A stretch of 64,000 nucleotides of DNA, from the NCBI RefSeq assembly GCF_003672135.1, contig NC_039519.1, positions 6,510,001 through 6,574,000 on the forward strand, in the 5' to 3' direction. Made by a program: the position numbers and the translations under genes. Position 1 is the first letter of the stretch; every line of letters begins with the position of its first letter. Shown in pieces: positions 11,363 through 22,432 of the stretch. Source of the stretch: Ooceraea biroi (lineage: Eukaryota > Arthropoda > Insecta > Hymenoptera > Formicidae). The notes beneath the pieces are model-generated. The model saw only the letters and a list, made by a program, of their open reading frames with translations. It ran no database searches and was not told the origin of the DNA.

Positions 11363-14300
11363 ACGAAACGCGAAATAATCCCGCGCGCGGCCCTTTTGTC
11401 ATGCGGCCCTATCGCCGTGGCGGTACCGAGACACACGGAAGGGAGAAAACGGGGGACACCGAGGGCACGGCACGCCTCAAAAACCGCCGCAAGAGGATTG
11501 TCACCTGCTTATCTGCCGACGTGCATCGCCGCGACGTCGCGTGAGAGATCTACGTGCCTAGTGACGGCCTTCGAAGGCGATGCCTCGCGATGCTCGAGTG
11601 TCGATGTTCACCAAGCGTTGATGCGTCCGAGAGTCGAGTGCGTTCTCGCCATAAAAAAGCCATAAGCAATTGCGCGAATATTTGACACTCGTATCGCAAA
11701 CGGTCGATATTCCCCCCTTCCCCCGGAGGGGCGACGCGCAATGCGGAGAGAACGGCAATACGATCGGATTCAATTCAATAGTTAAGCACTCCGACCTCGA
11801 ATTAGCGCGATCGCTCGAACGCACGATAGCACGCAAACAAAAATCCATCGCGCGCGTGACTTCATATCGGCGTGCACGGGTATACCCAGTGAGAGGATTC
11901 GGGGACTATTATCCGCCGAACATAATTTGTTTATCTACCCCAGCACCCGCTCGTAATCTCGGTATTAACGGAACACGTACGCGACGGCGAACGCGAATGG
12001 CCTTCTGCGACGCGTTAAGCTGCCGCTAGTCGCGAATTTCAGATACGCGATTTTATTGACACCCGTGCGTGCGCGGGAGACGGGGACGGGATCAATTGTG
12101 TGGCCAATGTAAGTTAAAATGCAAGGCCGACCGAGTTTCGCGCAAAGCGCATGGACCGACGGTGGTGTGCACGAAAAACAACAGTTTGCAAATTGTAAAT
12201 ACGAAAAATTTAATCTGATGATGAGTGAAAAGAAGCAAACTTTAAAAAGGTGTTGCTCAAACAATCATTGATAAAATTTTGCATACTTCGTTTCAACGAA
12301 ATGAAAAAATGGATCATCAGTTTGTAAACTGCGTTCTTCGTGCCTTCGCGAGATGCTACAAAGTAATAACGTTAAATGAAAAACAAAATAATGTTATGCT
12401 GACATGCGCCAGAAGTTAACGTACGCATTAAAACAATGCGAGAATGCATCTAGATCTGAGAGATAATAATCAAGTGTCAATTGAGAATTAAAACAAAGCA
12501 ATTGCAGAGGAATCTCGAGCAATCCAGATACTCCATTTAATCAATTACTTTACACACGCTGTAAAAATGCGATAAAATGTAGAGAGCAATCTTTTCATAA
12601 CGTTTATTCTTTCATTAATTTCTTACTAAATCGTCATCAACTAACTGTTGTTATTAACTTACTGAAACTGAAGATAAAAAACACATTATCCGACTATTAT
12701 CTTTTACTTCGACATTACGCGAATTTAATTATAACTAATTTGGCGTACGACCAGACGAGAGAAAGAGAGAAATATCCGAGTAAAAAGCTGCGATGCACGC
12801 GCGCGGCGTCGTCGTCGAGTATAAATGTCCCGTAGTCGTGAGCATTATTTTCCGTCGGCGCGCGCGGTTTTGAAATGCACCTTATGGTGCGCGCGCCTTA
12901 TTAAGATGCAAATGTCATGTCAGTTTCGCAACGCCGACAGAATCCTCGAAGGCGTCCCGACGTAATAACGCCGACGCGTTCGCAGAGAAATAACGTGGAA
13001 ACGCGAGATATTCGTGACTTTCGCGGCTTTCGCCGCGAAACGAAACGCACAACGTCGCGTTGCGTAGAAAGAAAAAAGCGATCCGCGCCCGATTATCTCG
13101 GGAATCTCGATACGCCGGAAATTTCGGGCGTTTTTATCGCCTGGAACTTTTCGGCGTCAAAACGCTGCAAAACAACGTACACACGCAGGCCCCGCCACCT
13201 TATCCTACTTCGCGCCAGGGCTTAACTCTTATCGTTATCTCGGCATAGCGCTGCTCAAAAGCCACTGCTACCGTGTTACCGACGCCCTATATTTAGACGA
13301 AAGAGTCGACGAATTTTTTTTCCTTCCAGCGATAATAATCGCGCGGACGCGATTGCGTGACGTAAGAAATTCTTCGTGAAAATTCTCGTGATCGCATATT
13401 CATCGTACTGTATTTAGCAATGACGCTTTCAGGAGACGTTATCTGCATCTACGTTGAAAAGGAATTTTAAGCTTTCATTAACACGTGATATAACATAAAA
13501 GGCTGCTATATCGGTTTGACCGAGTGCATAATCTTACATAAAAGTAGTCATGGAGATTATGGTTGTCTAACGATGCAGCCTAGCCGGCGATATCCCTCAA
13601 TCTAAATGTGCTGAATTCGTTTGCATCGTTTCACCATGAGTAAACGAGCACGATAAGATTTTTATTGCCCTTCGCTCGCCTCATTTTAATATACGTTTCA
13701 CATCGCATTTGTGGAAAATATTAAAAGAGCAACGGGCAAAACATTTTCTCTTTCTCTCTGTCAGCAAACTTCTCGATTCAAATATTATATCGATCAAAAT
13801 TGAAATTTTTCTTTCTAAAAGATTTATTTATTCGTTGCACGTAAGTGTCTGATGAAACATCAGCTTCAACATAATTTTCAGTACATGCCTCGTCACGTAG
13901 GTCGTTATTAGTTCAATATCCTCGAAATAGACTAACGTCTTTTCGTGACGTAAAAATAACGGGAATAGAATGCGACGGCTTCAGGTAGTTTTTCAGTTGC
14001 GAATGACGATCAAGATGACGTAGTCGTTCCAGTTCTGAACTGGTATTAATTGATGCATTATCGTTATCCGTAAGGCAAATTGTCTTTACAAAGCACGCGG
14101 AAATGCGGGCTCGACCGATATAACATCCGAGACTTTCGAGCAGACCTACGTGCGCGATCCAGCACGCGGACGACGAAATGGTACGTCTTAAAAGGTCCAA
14201 ATCGTTTCACGGCATGCGGCCCCGTAGGCTCTCGAGTTACCTACGCGTGTCCTTGGGGGGACCTGCCTCAGGTGAGTCGCTAGAGGGAAAGAAAAAATAT

Positions 14301-15068
14301 GAAGAAGAGGAAAGGAAAAAACGCACTCACGCACGTGAGCGAGCGAGCGAGTCCTCCGCTTCGTTGTTGACGAGGCCCGTATACCCGAACCCTGAATCTC
14401 TCAACGGTAATCCTAAAAATAGGTCCCACGGATAGGCCAGGGCCCTTCTGCCTCGCAGCCTGAGACACGTCGACGAGTTCTCGTACGCAAAGCTACTATT
14501 TCACGATCAAGACGGAACTCGCGTCCTCGTGACTCATGCGAATGCCCGAAAATTGCTTCCCGACATTCTCTCACGGAAGAATCGCGCGATAATTCGCCAA
14601 ACGAAATCGCAGCATTTTTGCGAGAATTTCAAAACGCTGAGAGACGAGAGACGAGACTCACCAGTGTTTATAACTTGGAAAATTCTACACCGAGCCGGTT
14701 TATTATTTTTGTTCATCTGCACATTATAATCGCATTTCGCAATCCCTACGTCAATTATAATGTTTACGAGTTATTTTAATCTCCGAAGTAAATTATTATA
14801 TATTTATCAAGATTAAATTCCCTACTTATAATTGTGATCGTTCACTACTAATTTTCGTAATTCGTTGAGTAAGAGAATTACAAAAGGCCGTTCTGAGGAT
14901 ATAATTGTATTGTTTATTTCATAAACATTCAAAAACAAGACTCATCAAAAGTCAAGACTGATTTGTTTAAAAGTGTGCGTTAAGAGGTTAACAACTTGTT
15001 AAAAATGCTCAATTCAGCATGTACGTAATCTACTTATTACTACGATATTTAATATTGTTTTAACTTAC

Positions 15069-15210
15069 CTGTTTTGAAAAAACGGCAATGTCCTCGTTGA
15101 AGCTTTCTGACGAACAGACGTCGCCACCCGCTACGCCGGGCTCGCGTGGTGTACACGTCGCCAATTCGCATTTTTCAAATATGAGTGCGAGGAGCGGGAA
15201 CAGGGGGTGT
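15069..15210 (-). CDS. hth: homothorax coding exon 3 (core of the MEIS/HM domain)
   Basis: The minus strand shows acceptor cttgtttcag, then one base that completes the Gly codon begun in exon 2, then 47 codons, then donor GTAAGTTA. The peptide runs from HPLFPLLALIFEKCEL through ATCTPREPGV and GGDVCSSESFNED to IAVFSKQ. This is the hallmark block of Meis/Hth/Prep N-terminal domains and is nearly invariant from flies to vertebrates. In the family it forms the first helical homology region contacting Exd/Pbx, and so controls nuclear localisation and cooperative DNA binding. At 142 nt (1+141) the exon is not a multiple of three, so skipping it would shift the frame. Exon 4 follows 8.8 kb downstream in the gene. 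I see no disruption. The call rests directly on the sequence and on a very distinctive family signature. Confidence 0.98.
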
Positions 15211-17800
15211 CTGAAACAAGACATGAGATAATTACATACAGGACAAACGAGTACGACAGAGTTTATGCTAACGAAGCGCACGAACGGGAGCGCGCGAGAG
15301 CGCTGCCTTTTCGCGTAACAGCGCCGATCTCGGTAGGCATGCCAATTAATTTTCGCCGCAATCATTCGGGGCTTCTGGCCGACGTTTCTGCATAAGGTCG
15401 ATAAATTAATATCACGCGATGCCCGCGATATTATGTAATTAATGCCGGTGCTTGCGAGAGCAGACGAGAGCGAAACGAGCGTTCCCGACTTAATTAATCG
15501 ATATCGACAATTAAAAGCAGCCGCGCGTGCAGCATAAAAAAATATGGCGCTTCCATAATGCTTCTCTTTGAAGCGCCGACAGCATCCGCACGCTCATTAC
15601 GAGGTTGCTCCAACGCCAAGGAGGTCTCCTCACGGGCATGATACTGGATGTCCGTAAATAGCGTTTCCCGAATCGCCGAGGCATGAACCGCGCGAAAAAG
15701 TGACCCGGATCGGTACAAAGTCTCATCCGCGTAGACCGGCCGCGCGTTTTTCTCTTATCCGCGCGTGACCGGCGAGATTGGGCGCCTGTTAGCGCTACGA
15801 GGACGCAATTAACTCGGACAGCCATGGTGCCAGAAGAAACGAAATCCGGCGTGAAGCCGAAAAGCGGCGGAGTCCTCTGCCTCCGCCCGCGCAGAAAAAA
15901 TTATTCCCGGCGTCTTTGCGCGCGGTCAGTGAAATTCTCGCTTCCCTTCGTCTCGTTACGCGCCAAGAAAAAGACGTTGTACACACAGATGTGGAACACC
16001 GACTTCATCTCCGAGTGAGTACGGTGGGATATTTTTTGTTCGTGTCCCAAGGTGTTAATTATACATGTAAATGCATATTCATTATTGTAGTAATTACACA
16101 TCTGGAGTAATACGTTTTTCTATTTTCCACTCGCTGATATAGCGTATTTTTCTTATCGGAGACTGTGTCAATGTGTTTTCTGCGTTCACGTTGCGTATTA
16201 TGCAGCATTTACATATGTTTTTAAGCGGCTAAAAGATTCTCGATGCATTTTCCGCGGCGCACTGTCACTAGCACTCGAAGGTGTTCAACAGCTACAAATC
16301 ACTTTTTCTCTCCTTAACTCAATTTCTGATACATTCGTTCCGCTGACACGCGCACCATATCCATAAGCAAATTGAATAATAACGGAGAACGATCGCTAAT
16401 ACGGAACGTGCCGCTCCTTGCGAATAACTAGCGAGATATTTAGCAAAATAATAAGCACGTTCGCTGAAAAACTGCAAATGAGTAGCATGTTAAATTATAA
16501 AAACACGCAAACCATTCCTTATTTTCCTTTGCGTCTCTACATACGCGTTGATCAAACGCGATAAATCAAAATATAATGCCAAGCACAAGTCACGTTTAAC
16601 CATTAAAGATATCAAGAATATTTATATACTGAGAGACTATATATATGTATAAATCTTTAATCTGACAATTGGAACTCGACTCGAGAAGAAAAACGAAGAA
16701 ACCGTCGCACCGTTCGATGCACACGCTTTATTCCTCCGCGCGTGCAAGTGTTCTGTTACACACAAAGTACGCTTACCAACGCGACATTAGGAGGATAAGA
16801 TAAGATTGGGTCGGTGCAACAACGTTGCAAGCAGGGCCTAAATATCGAGGTTCAGAGCTGACGTAATTCCGCGGCACATGCACGCACATTCTGTCACAAC
16901 AATTATCTAGCCATTGCTATAATATGCAACGTTGCATAATACACGTTACGCGTGCAGTCGCGTGGTACTTTTTGCGAATATTCTGCCTTGCAATCTGTAT
17001 AAATTAACGTTTGTATTACATTACATTGTCGAATCACTTACATGAAATAATTACAGTTCACGGTACATTGCTTACATGAAATTTAACATAGAGCAATGTG
17101 CAAAAAGACGAATGCAGTTGTGTCGTAACATGCAAATGCGATCGACGTCATCTTGAAACGGATCTCAAACCAAGTTAAACGTTTACATTTTATTTTAATT
17201 TACGTCCATTTTATTTTATTTTAACATTTACCTTGTATTAACATTTTACGTTTGAATTTGTCAAACGATCAGTCGTATGTAAATTAGCTCTTTAAAAATG
17301 CGAATCGGTGAGTTGATAACAGCATGTATGTAATCTAAATACGATTCACGAGAATTTCACGCAATGATGTCTTTAATTTCTACCTTTATTTCAGACGGAT
17401 ATCAGCGCATAGCTTACCATGAATTAGCGCAGTACTATACGACAAATACATAAAACTAAAAACTGTAACAATAATTGATTAAAATTCCTTAATAAAAGTG
17501 TATCTATCTTTCTTTAACTGATGGTTTTCCAGTCACAATTAAATACCGAGAGAATTCAAAACATAAGACTAGTGCAACGAATCTAACAACACCTACATAA
17601 GCGGATCGATATCGGGATTGTTCTGCTCACATTTAACAATAGGCGAACTCTGCACACAGGATGTTTGACGAGGCCGCGGCATAAAAGCGATCATTGACAC
17701 GGATTTTTAGCTCGCGGCTCGTCTCCACCCGTGGGGTTATACGATTTCAAAGACGGCGATGAAACCCTAGAGGGGTCTCGGTTCTCGAGAGGTATGGGGT

Positions 17801-17848
17801 CGAGAGAGAAAGAGAGAGATCGAGAGAGCGGCGGAGAGAGAGGGAGAG
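17801..17848 (+). repeat. GA-rich low-complexity tract
   Basis: Imperfect GAGA runs interrupted by TCG and CGGCG, in hth intron 2. Confidence 0.7.
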
Positions 17849-18790
17849 CCGCGCGAACGTGGTAGCCGCCAAGGTGGAGGCGTTGTGTGCGCATGGTAGC
17901 GGGTCGCGTCTCGCGGCGTGGCGGACATAAAACGATTCGGAACGAATTTCGACAAATTGACGTGGCCGCCGCGAGCAACGCACTCCGCTGCTCTGCCAAC
18001 CTGACCGAACCGAACCAAGGTACCGGCGTGCAAAAAAACCCTCCGTCGACCTCACCCCCTTTCGCCCGCCACCACCGCGGTGCAGACCTACGCCTGGCAG
18101 TCTTTTTTTCCTGCTTTCTCCTTGTCCATATCTCTATCGCGTCTACCTGGTGCGGCTCCTCCTCGGACTTCTATCCGGCGCACCGACCGTCCGTCCACCG
18201 GCGGATAATCGATTTAACGCAACGTCGCGTGGTAATTGTTAATTTAGATTTTTCGCGCGCTCACCTCATCGTGGCACCGAAAGCTCTCTCTTCCGTCTCC
18301 GCTTTTTACGCTTCTAATGAGAATCGGGAGGCTGGCTAACGCGATTCGTGAGATCGTCTCCGGGATCGCCAGAAAATACCGGGGAAGGATCGCACAGCCG
18401 GAGACGGGAAATGATCGTTCTCCACTTTCACCATGGGGTTGTTTTCCCTCATCGTGAGAAAGAGATGTGATTCGCGATGCCGCCGATCTCTCTGGCGTTT
18501 TCTCCGGGAAGTCACCTGTGCAATTTGCCGTTTCGTCCGCGGTCGGGGAAACCACCGTGTACCGTTACGAGCCGCGATTGAATGGGGCGCGCTTTAAGTG
18601 CGCGTTCCTTCAAAACGTAACCGCGCGCGCGGCGTAACAACAAAGTGCAACGCCGATGACAAACGACGGGCAGAAACGAGGTGTCAGAATGACGGGACCG
18701 CAAAAGGTAATGATATGATTGGGCCGTTGTACGTTACACGGGGGATGTTTGCGGTTCTGCGGTTTCCGCCCCTCGAATCGACGCCTCCCC

Positions 18791-18813
18791 TCCTCTCTAT
18801 CTCTCTCTCTCTT
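18791..18813 (+). repeat. CT-rich low-complexity tract
   Basis: Imperfect CTCTCT run with one TAT interruption, in hth intron 2. Confidence 0.7.
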
Positions 18814-21800
18814 GGCCCTCCCCCGCTCTCTTTCTGCCGGCTCTTATTGTTGCGCGTGGACATCGTCGATTTCACGCCGTGCCGCGGTTTATGATTCGCT
18901 AAACGACACAGCGACGCGTTTTCGCGCGCGCCGCTTTATTTCGACATCTCGATTTCGAGTACGTCTTTTGTGACGTGTAAATGTGAAATTGTTTCGTTCA
19001 CACTTGCGATAACTTTGTTCTGACGTATAGAATTGTGTAAGCGCCAGTATTGCGAAAGCGAATCAAAATATTATTGTATCGATCAGTATGGGCCAAAATA
19101 AACTCACAAATAAAGTCAAATAGCAGTTAGGGGAATATGTTGAGAGGAACCGAAAAGGAAAATGCGAGCAGAACAAGAGTGCTAGAGAGTAAGGAAATAT
19201 AATAACAAGGGGCTATTTTCAATCGGCGTTGCATTTTTGTTAAAATTAAATTCTGTACAGATATAAAAATAGCGATTCGATTTGGCCAATTGTAGAACAA
19301 AGATGAGAACTGTGTGCAAAAAGTTTAATTATACGAGTTAAATTGCCGCATGGAAACTCGATCTATCTGCATAATTGTTTCACCGAGTAATCGATAAGTG
19401 AAAGATATCATTGCGTCTGTCGGCGATAAATTGTCACTCGGATTCGCATAAAAGCTTCGTGAGATGCTTAACGGCCAAGCCAATCATGTCTTTTGCATAA
19501 GGCGCTACGATTCCAGTGATTGGTTCGCCTCCACGTTACATCCGGCTGTTACGTAAAACTACACCGAGAGGAGAGGAGACTACTTAAGTCACAATAGAAA
19601 AATCATCAACGACTGCGACTGCGTAACTTTTTTTTACAGCACAGGTCTGAAACGTTTATGACGCCATTCTTCATTCTAAACATGACTGAAAAATATTGTG
19701 CTAAAATAGTTATCAACGTAATCATATTTGAAATATTTGAAAGCTATATATACAGTATTATCTAAACGCTGTGATAACTCAACGGTATAAGTTTGAAAAA
19801 TATAGAAATATATCGTGAAAAAATATGTTGCTAAAGATGTTTTCGTTACAAATTTGATAGATTCTACATTTATGAACTCGTAATGTATTTTCTCGCAACA
19901 CGTATTTTCGCAATGATTTTAATCAATCAATCGAGTTTATTTTCAGCCTTCGCCAAGAAAGGGACTTGGTTTACATGAAATGATTTTAATCAAAATTTAT
20001 TCTCCTGATAGACTTTTTCTCTCTTCACCATGCTTCGTTACATTCGAGTACGCGCAACATCAATCTCCTCGCACGTGGAAAACTCCACGCGCTTCAATAG
20101 AAACGAATTAATCGACCCAAATGTAACACGAGACGAAAATGGATTCTGCAATCTAAACGACTCAATCCGATCTCGCCAAAACCGTATTCTGCAAATCGAA
20201 ATTACTTTGTACGCGGTTATTCTTAGCGTATCCAAACTCTTTTGTTTTAGCGCAACGAAAAATTGCTGTAGTATAATAATAGTATGAGATTAACAAAATT
20301 AACCCGCGTAAAACGGAAAAAACCTGCACACGTATTTTCGAAGACGGCAATTTCGTGTGAAGAGCTTTCCCGAAATCAAACGCCGAGAGGGACGCAATGC
20401 AAACTGTATCCACATTCTATATTTATCTCGCTCTCAGGTGAAGCGAATGGTATCCGACCCGAGCTAATCTTTAACGTCAAAGTAACCCAAGTTAGACACC
20501 GCTGCGCGACTGGAACAGAATCCTCGCCGGAGACGAGAGGGCGCGCGTACACGCGCGTAGCCGCGCCGGGAGCGCTTCTTCCAGCGTGGCACACGGCGCG
20601 GCGGCAGGGTTCCGAGAAAGTCGTGGAATCTCCTCCCCGGGTCGGGCCGGGGCACACGACGAATGGACAAATTACAGGGTGCACGGAATAATGAGGCTCC
20701 CGTTCTAGGACGTGCACCAGAAATCGGGGCATCTCGCGGCTATAAATCACGCGGAACACGGCCGCCGAGCCGCTCCGTGAAACGGCCAATTGACGTGTTT
20801 CAGCTCGTACGAATGATGCGCGTGGCACGAGCTGCCACACAGCCACGCTGATGCGAGCGCGAATGTTATTATAAAAGACGAGATGCATGGCAGCGTATCA
20901 GAATGAACTATACGCGCAAAATGTTTACTATAGACAGACCAACGATCGCGTTTCCGCAGAAAAAATTTGATGGACGTTGAGAGCTTTTTTGAAAAGAGTA
21001 AATTATAATATAAAGTGCTTTCTTTCAACGATAAATTTTTATACGTACACATTCTAAATTTATGTACGTATAAATTTAATATTGCGTACATTTTAAGTTT
21101 ATCGATAAAATTTAATTATAAATAATAAATAAAAAAAATTAATAAATAAGAAATTCGCATGTTATAAAAAAAAGAATAGCGAGGAAATTTGTATAAAAGC
21201 CGGGCGAGCCATTATTATCGCGAAAGAACGTAAAGTATCGTTAAACCGGGGACAACTTGTTGAAACGTGGTCTGTCGAGTTATCTGTCGAGTTAACCATA
21301 TGGTAATGCTATTCTGTCCGACTTTGCGATGTATCGCAAAAACGATATCGCGCGTGATACAGGAAACTGAACACGCCACTTTGAAATGTAACGTCAACAT
21401 AATTCAGTAGTGAAGAGTTTGATGATTCTAACAAACTATCGATACTTTTCCCTCGATATTTCGGCACTTTAGAACAAATGTTTGGCACTTCCCGATTATT
21501 GGCAATTTGCTGCTAACAGTGCAACTTTTCTGTCGATTACACGTCATTACGGAATATTCGCATCTATTAGGATAAATATTTAACTCTTCGATAATAACGA
21601 AGAAGAGATCATCTTGGCCCCTTTCGAAAGCGCGGAAAAAAATCGTGGCGGTGCAGCTTGTCCGTTATGGAGTCCGTAATATGGACATGCGAGTTATTGA
21701 GGCAGGTCAGGTAAGCCGACTCAGAAAATCAAATGGCCACGACGAATTTATGTGCATTTCAATCTCATTCCATTCGCGCACCTGTTTCCCGCCAAAACAT

Positions 21801-22178
21801 CTCTCTACTCGTAGAACAGAATATTTATCATTGCGCATACATCTCGAGACAAATCGAAGATACTTCTAGATTATGATAAGCAATAACGATACATACGTCT
21901 ATATAATCGAAGACGATTATACGCATATTTCAATGTAATCATGTCCACACATTTATATGCAGATTCCACTTATCTATTTTTCGTAAATCGAATTCTTAAA
22001 TTCGTGATATGTCGCATTCAAGAGTTTGATAGTGGTTTGAAGAGCTATTGATACGTGCAACGTTCGCAACCGCGCTCGGTTATCGCACGCGATACGCTCG
22101 TCTCGTCGATTGTCGCAGCGCATCGCGACCAGAGACGAAAATATTGTATTCTACAATGAAGAGTAAAATTTTATTCAC

Positions 22179-22432
22179 CCGTATATGGCATCCTTGTCCC
22201 GCTTGTGAACATCGGGCACCGCAGAGGCTGCGGCCGCGGCTGCCGCCGCAAGAACGTGCTGTGGTGCCTGAGCCGGGGGTGGTGGATACTGGGGGTGGGC
22301 CGGACCCATACCCCCGAGATGTGGACTGTGATGAAGACCGGGGACGCCGCGGGCGTGTGGATCGTACAGCCCTGCGCCTCCACCGCCACCACCGCCCTCG
22401 AGGTAACCCCCGTGCAGCCCGCCATCATCGTA
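22179..22432 (-). CDS. hth: homothorax coding exon 2 (N-terminal Gly/Pro/Ala-rich region to RDKDAIYG)
   Basis: After acceptor tgattacag the minus strand reads 84 codons plus two bases, then donor GTGAAT. It opens YDDGGLHGGYLEGG, continues through a glycine run, LYDPHARGVPGLHHSPHLGG, a four-proline stretch and an eight-alanine run, and ends VPDVHKRDKDAIY plus GG, which makes Gly with the first base of exon 3. The RDKDAIYG motif directly precedes HPLFPLL in Meis/Hth proteins, and DPHA and HHSPH also recall insect Hth. The Gly/Pro/Ala part is low complexity and expected to be disordered. It diverges most between species, while both ends are conserved. The exon is GC-rich, unlike the AT-rich intron around it. 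Open frames on the plus strand over this interval are shadows of this exon. Splice phases join perfectly to exons 1 (phase 0) and 3 (phase 2). Confidence 0.96.

Larger units (their letters stand above)
6265..15068 (-). other. hth: hth intron 3 (8804 bp)
   Basis: Bounded by the donor GTAAGTTA after exon 3 and the acceptor gtgttacag before exon 4. It holds a (TC)11 microsatellite (8429-8450), an AT-rich stretch with a weak reverse-transcriptase-like relic (9750-9989), a GC-rich block at 10720-12060 with a 35-bp alternating purine-pyrimidine run (11328-11362), and a further GC block near 12780-13260. Open frames in the GC-rich blocks show only Arg/Ala/Ser-rich composition. I recognise no nested gene. 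Confidence 0.85.
15211..22178 (-). other. hth: hth intron 2 (6968 bp)
   Basis: Bounded by donor GTGAAT after exon 2 and acceptor cttgtttcag before exon 3. The part next to exon 3 (about 15340-15520) is unusually dense in AATTAA/TAATTA homeodomain-type cores. GA- and CT-rich low-complexity tracts lie at 17801-17848 and 18791-18813. A double TGATTGAT motif on the minus strand occurs at 19922-19931. The remainder is AT-rich with no recognisable gene or RNA. Confidence 0.85.

Noticed and set aside
11141..11665. 174-codon open frame on the plus strand
   Set aside because: It covers the GC/AC alternating run and a Pro/Ala/Arg-rich block. It is compositional and lies in hth intron 3.
20376..20888. 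170-codon open frame on the minus strand
   Set aside because: No recognisable domain, and overlapping open frames exist on both strands. It does not join hth exons by splice phase, so I treat it as intronic.
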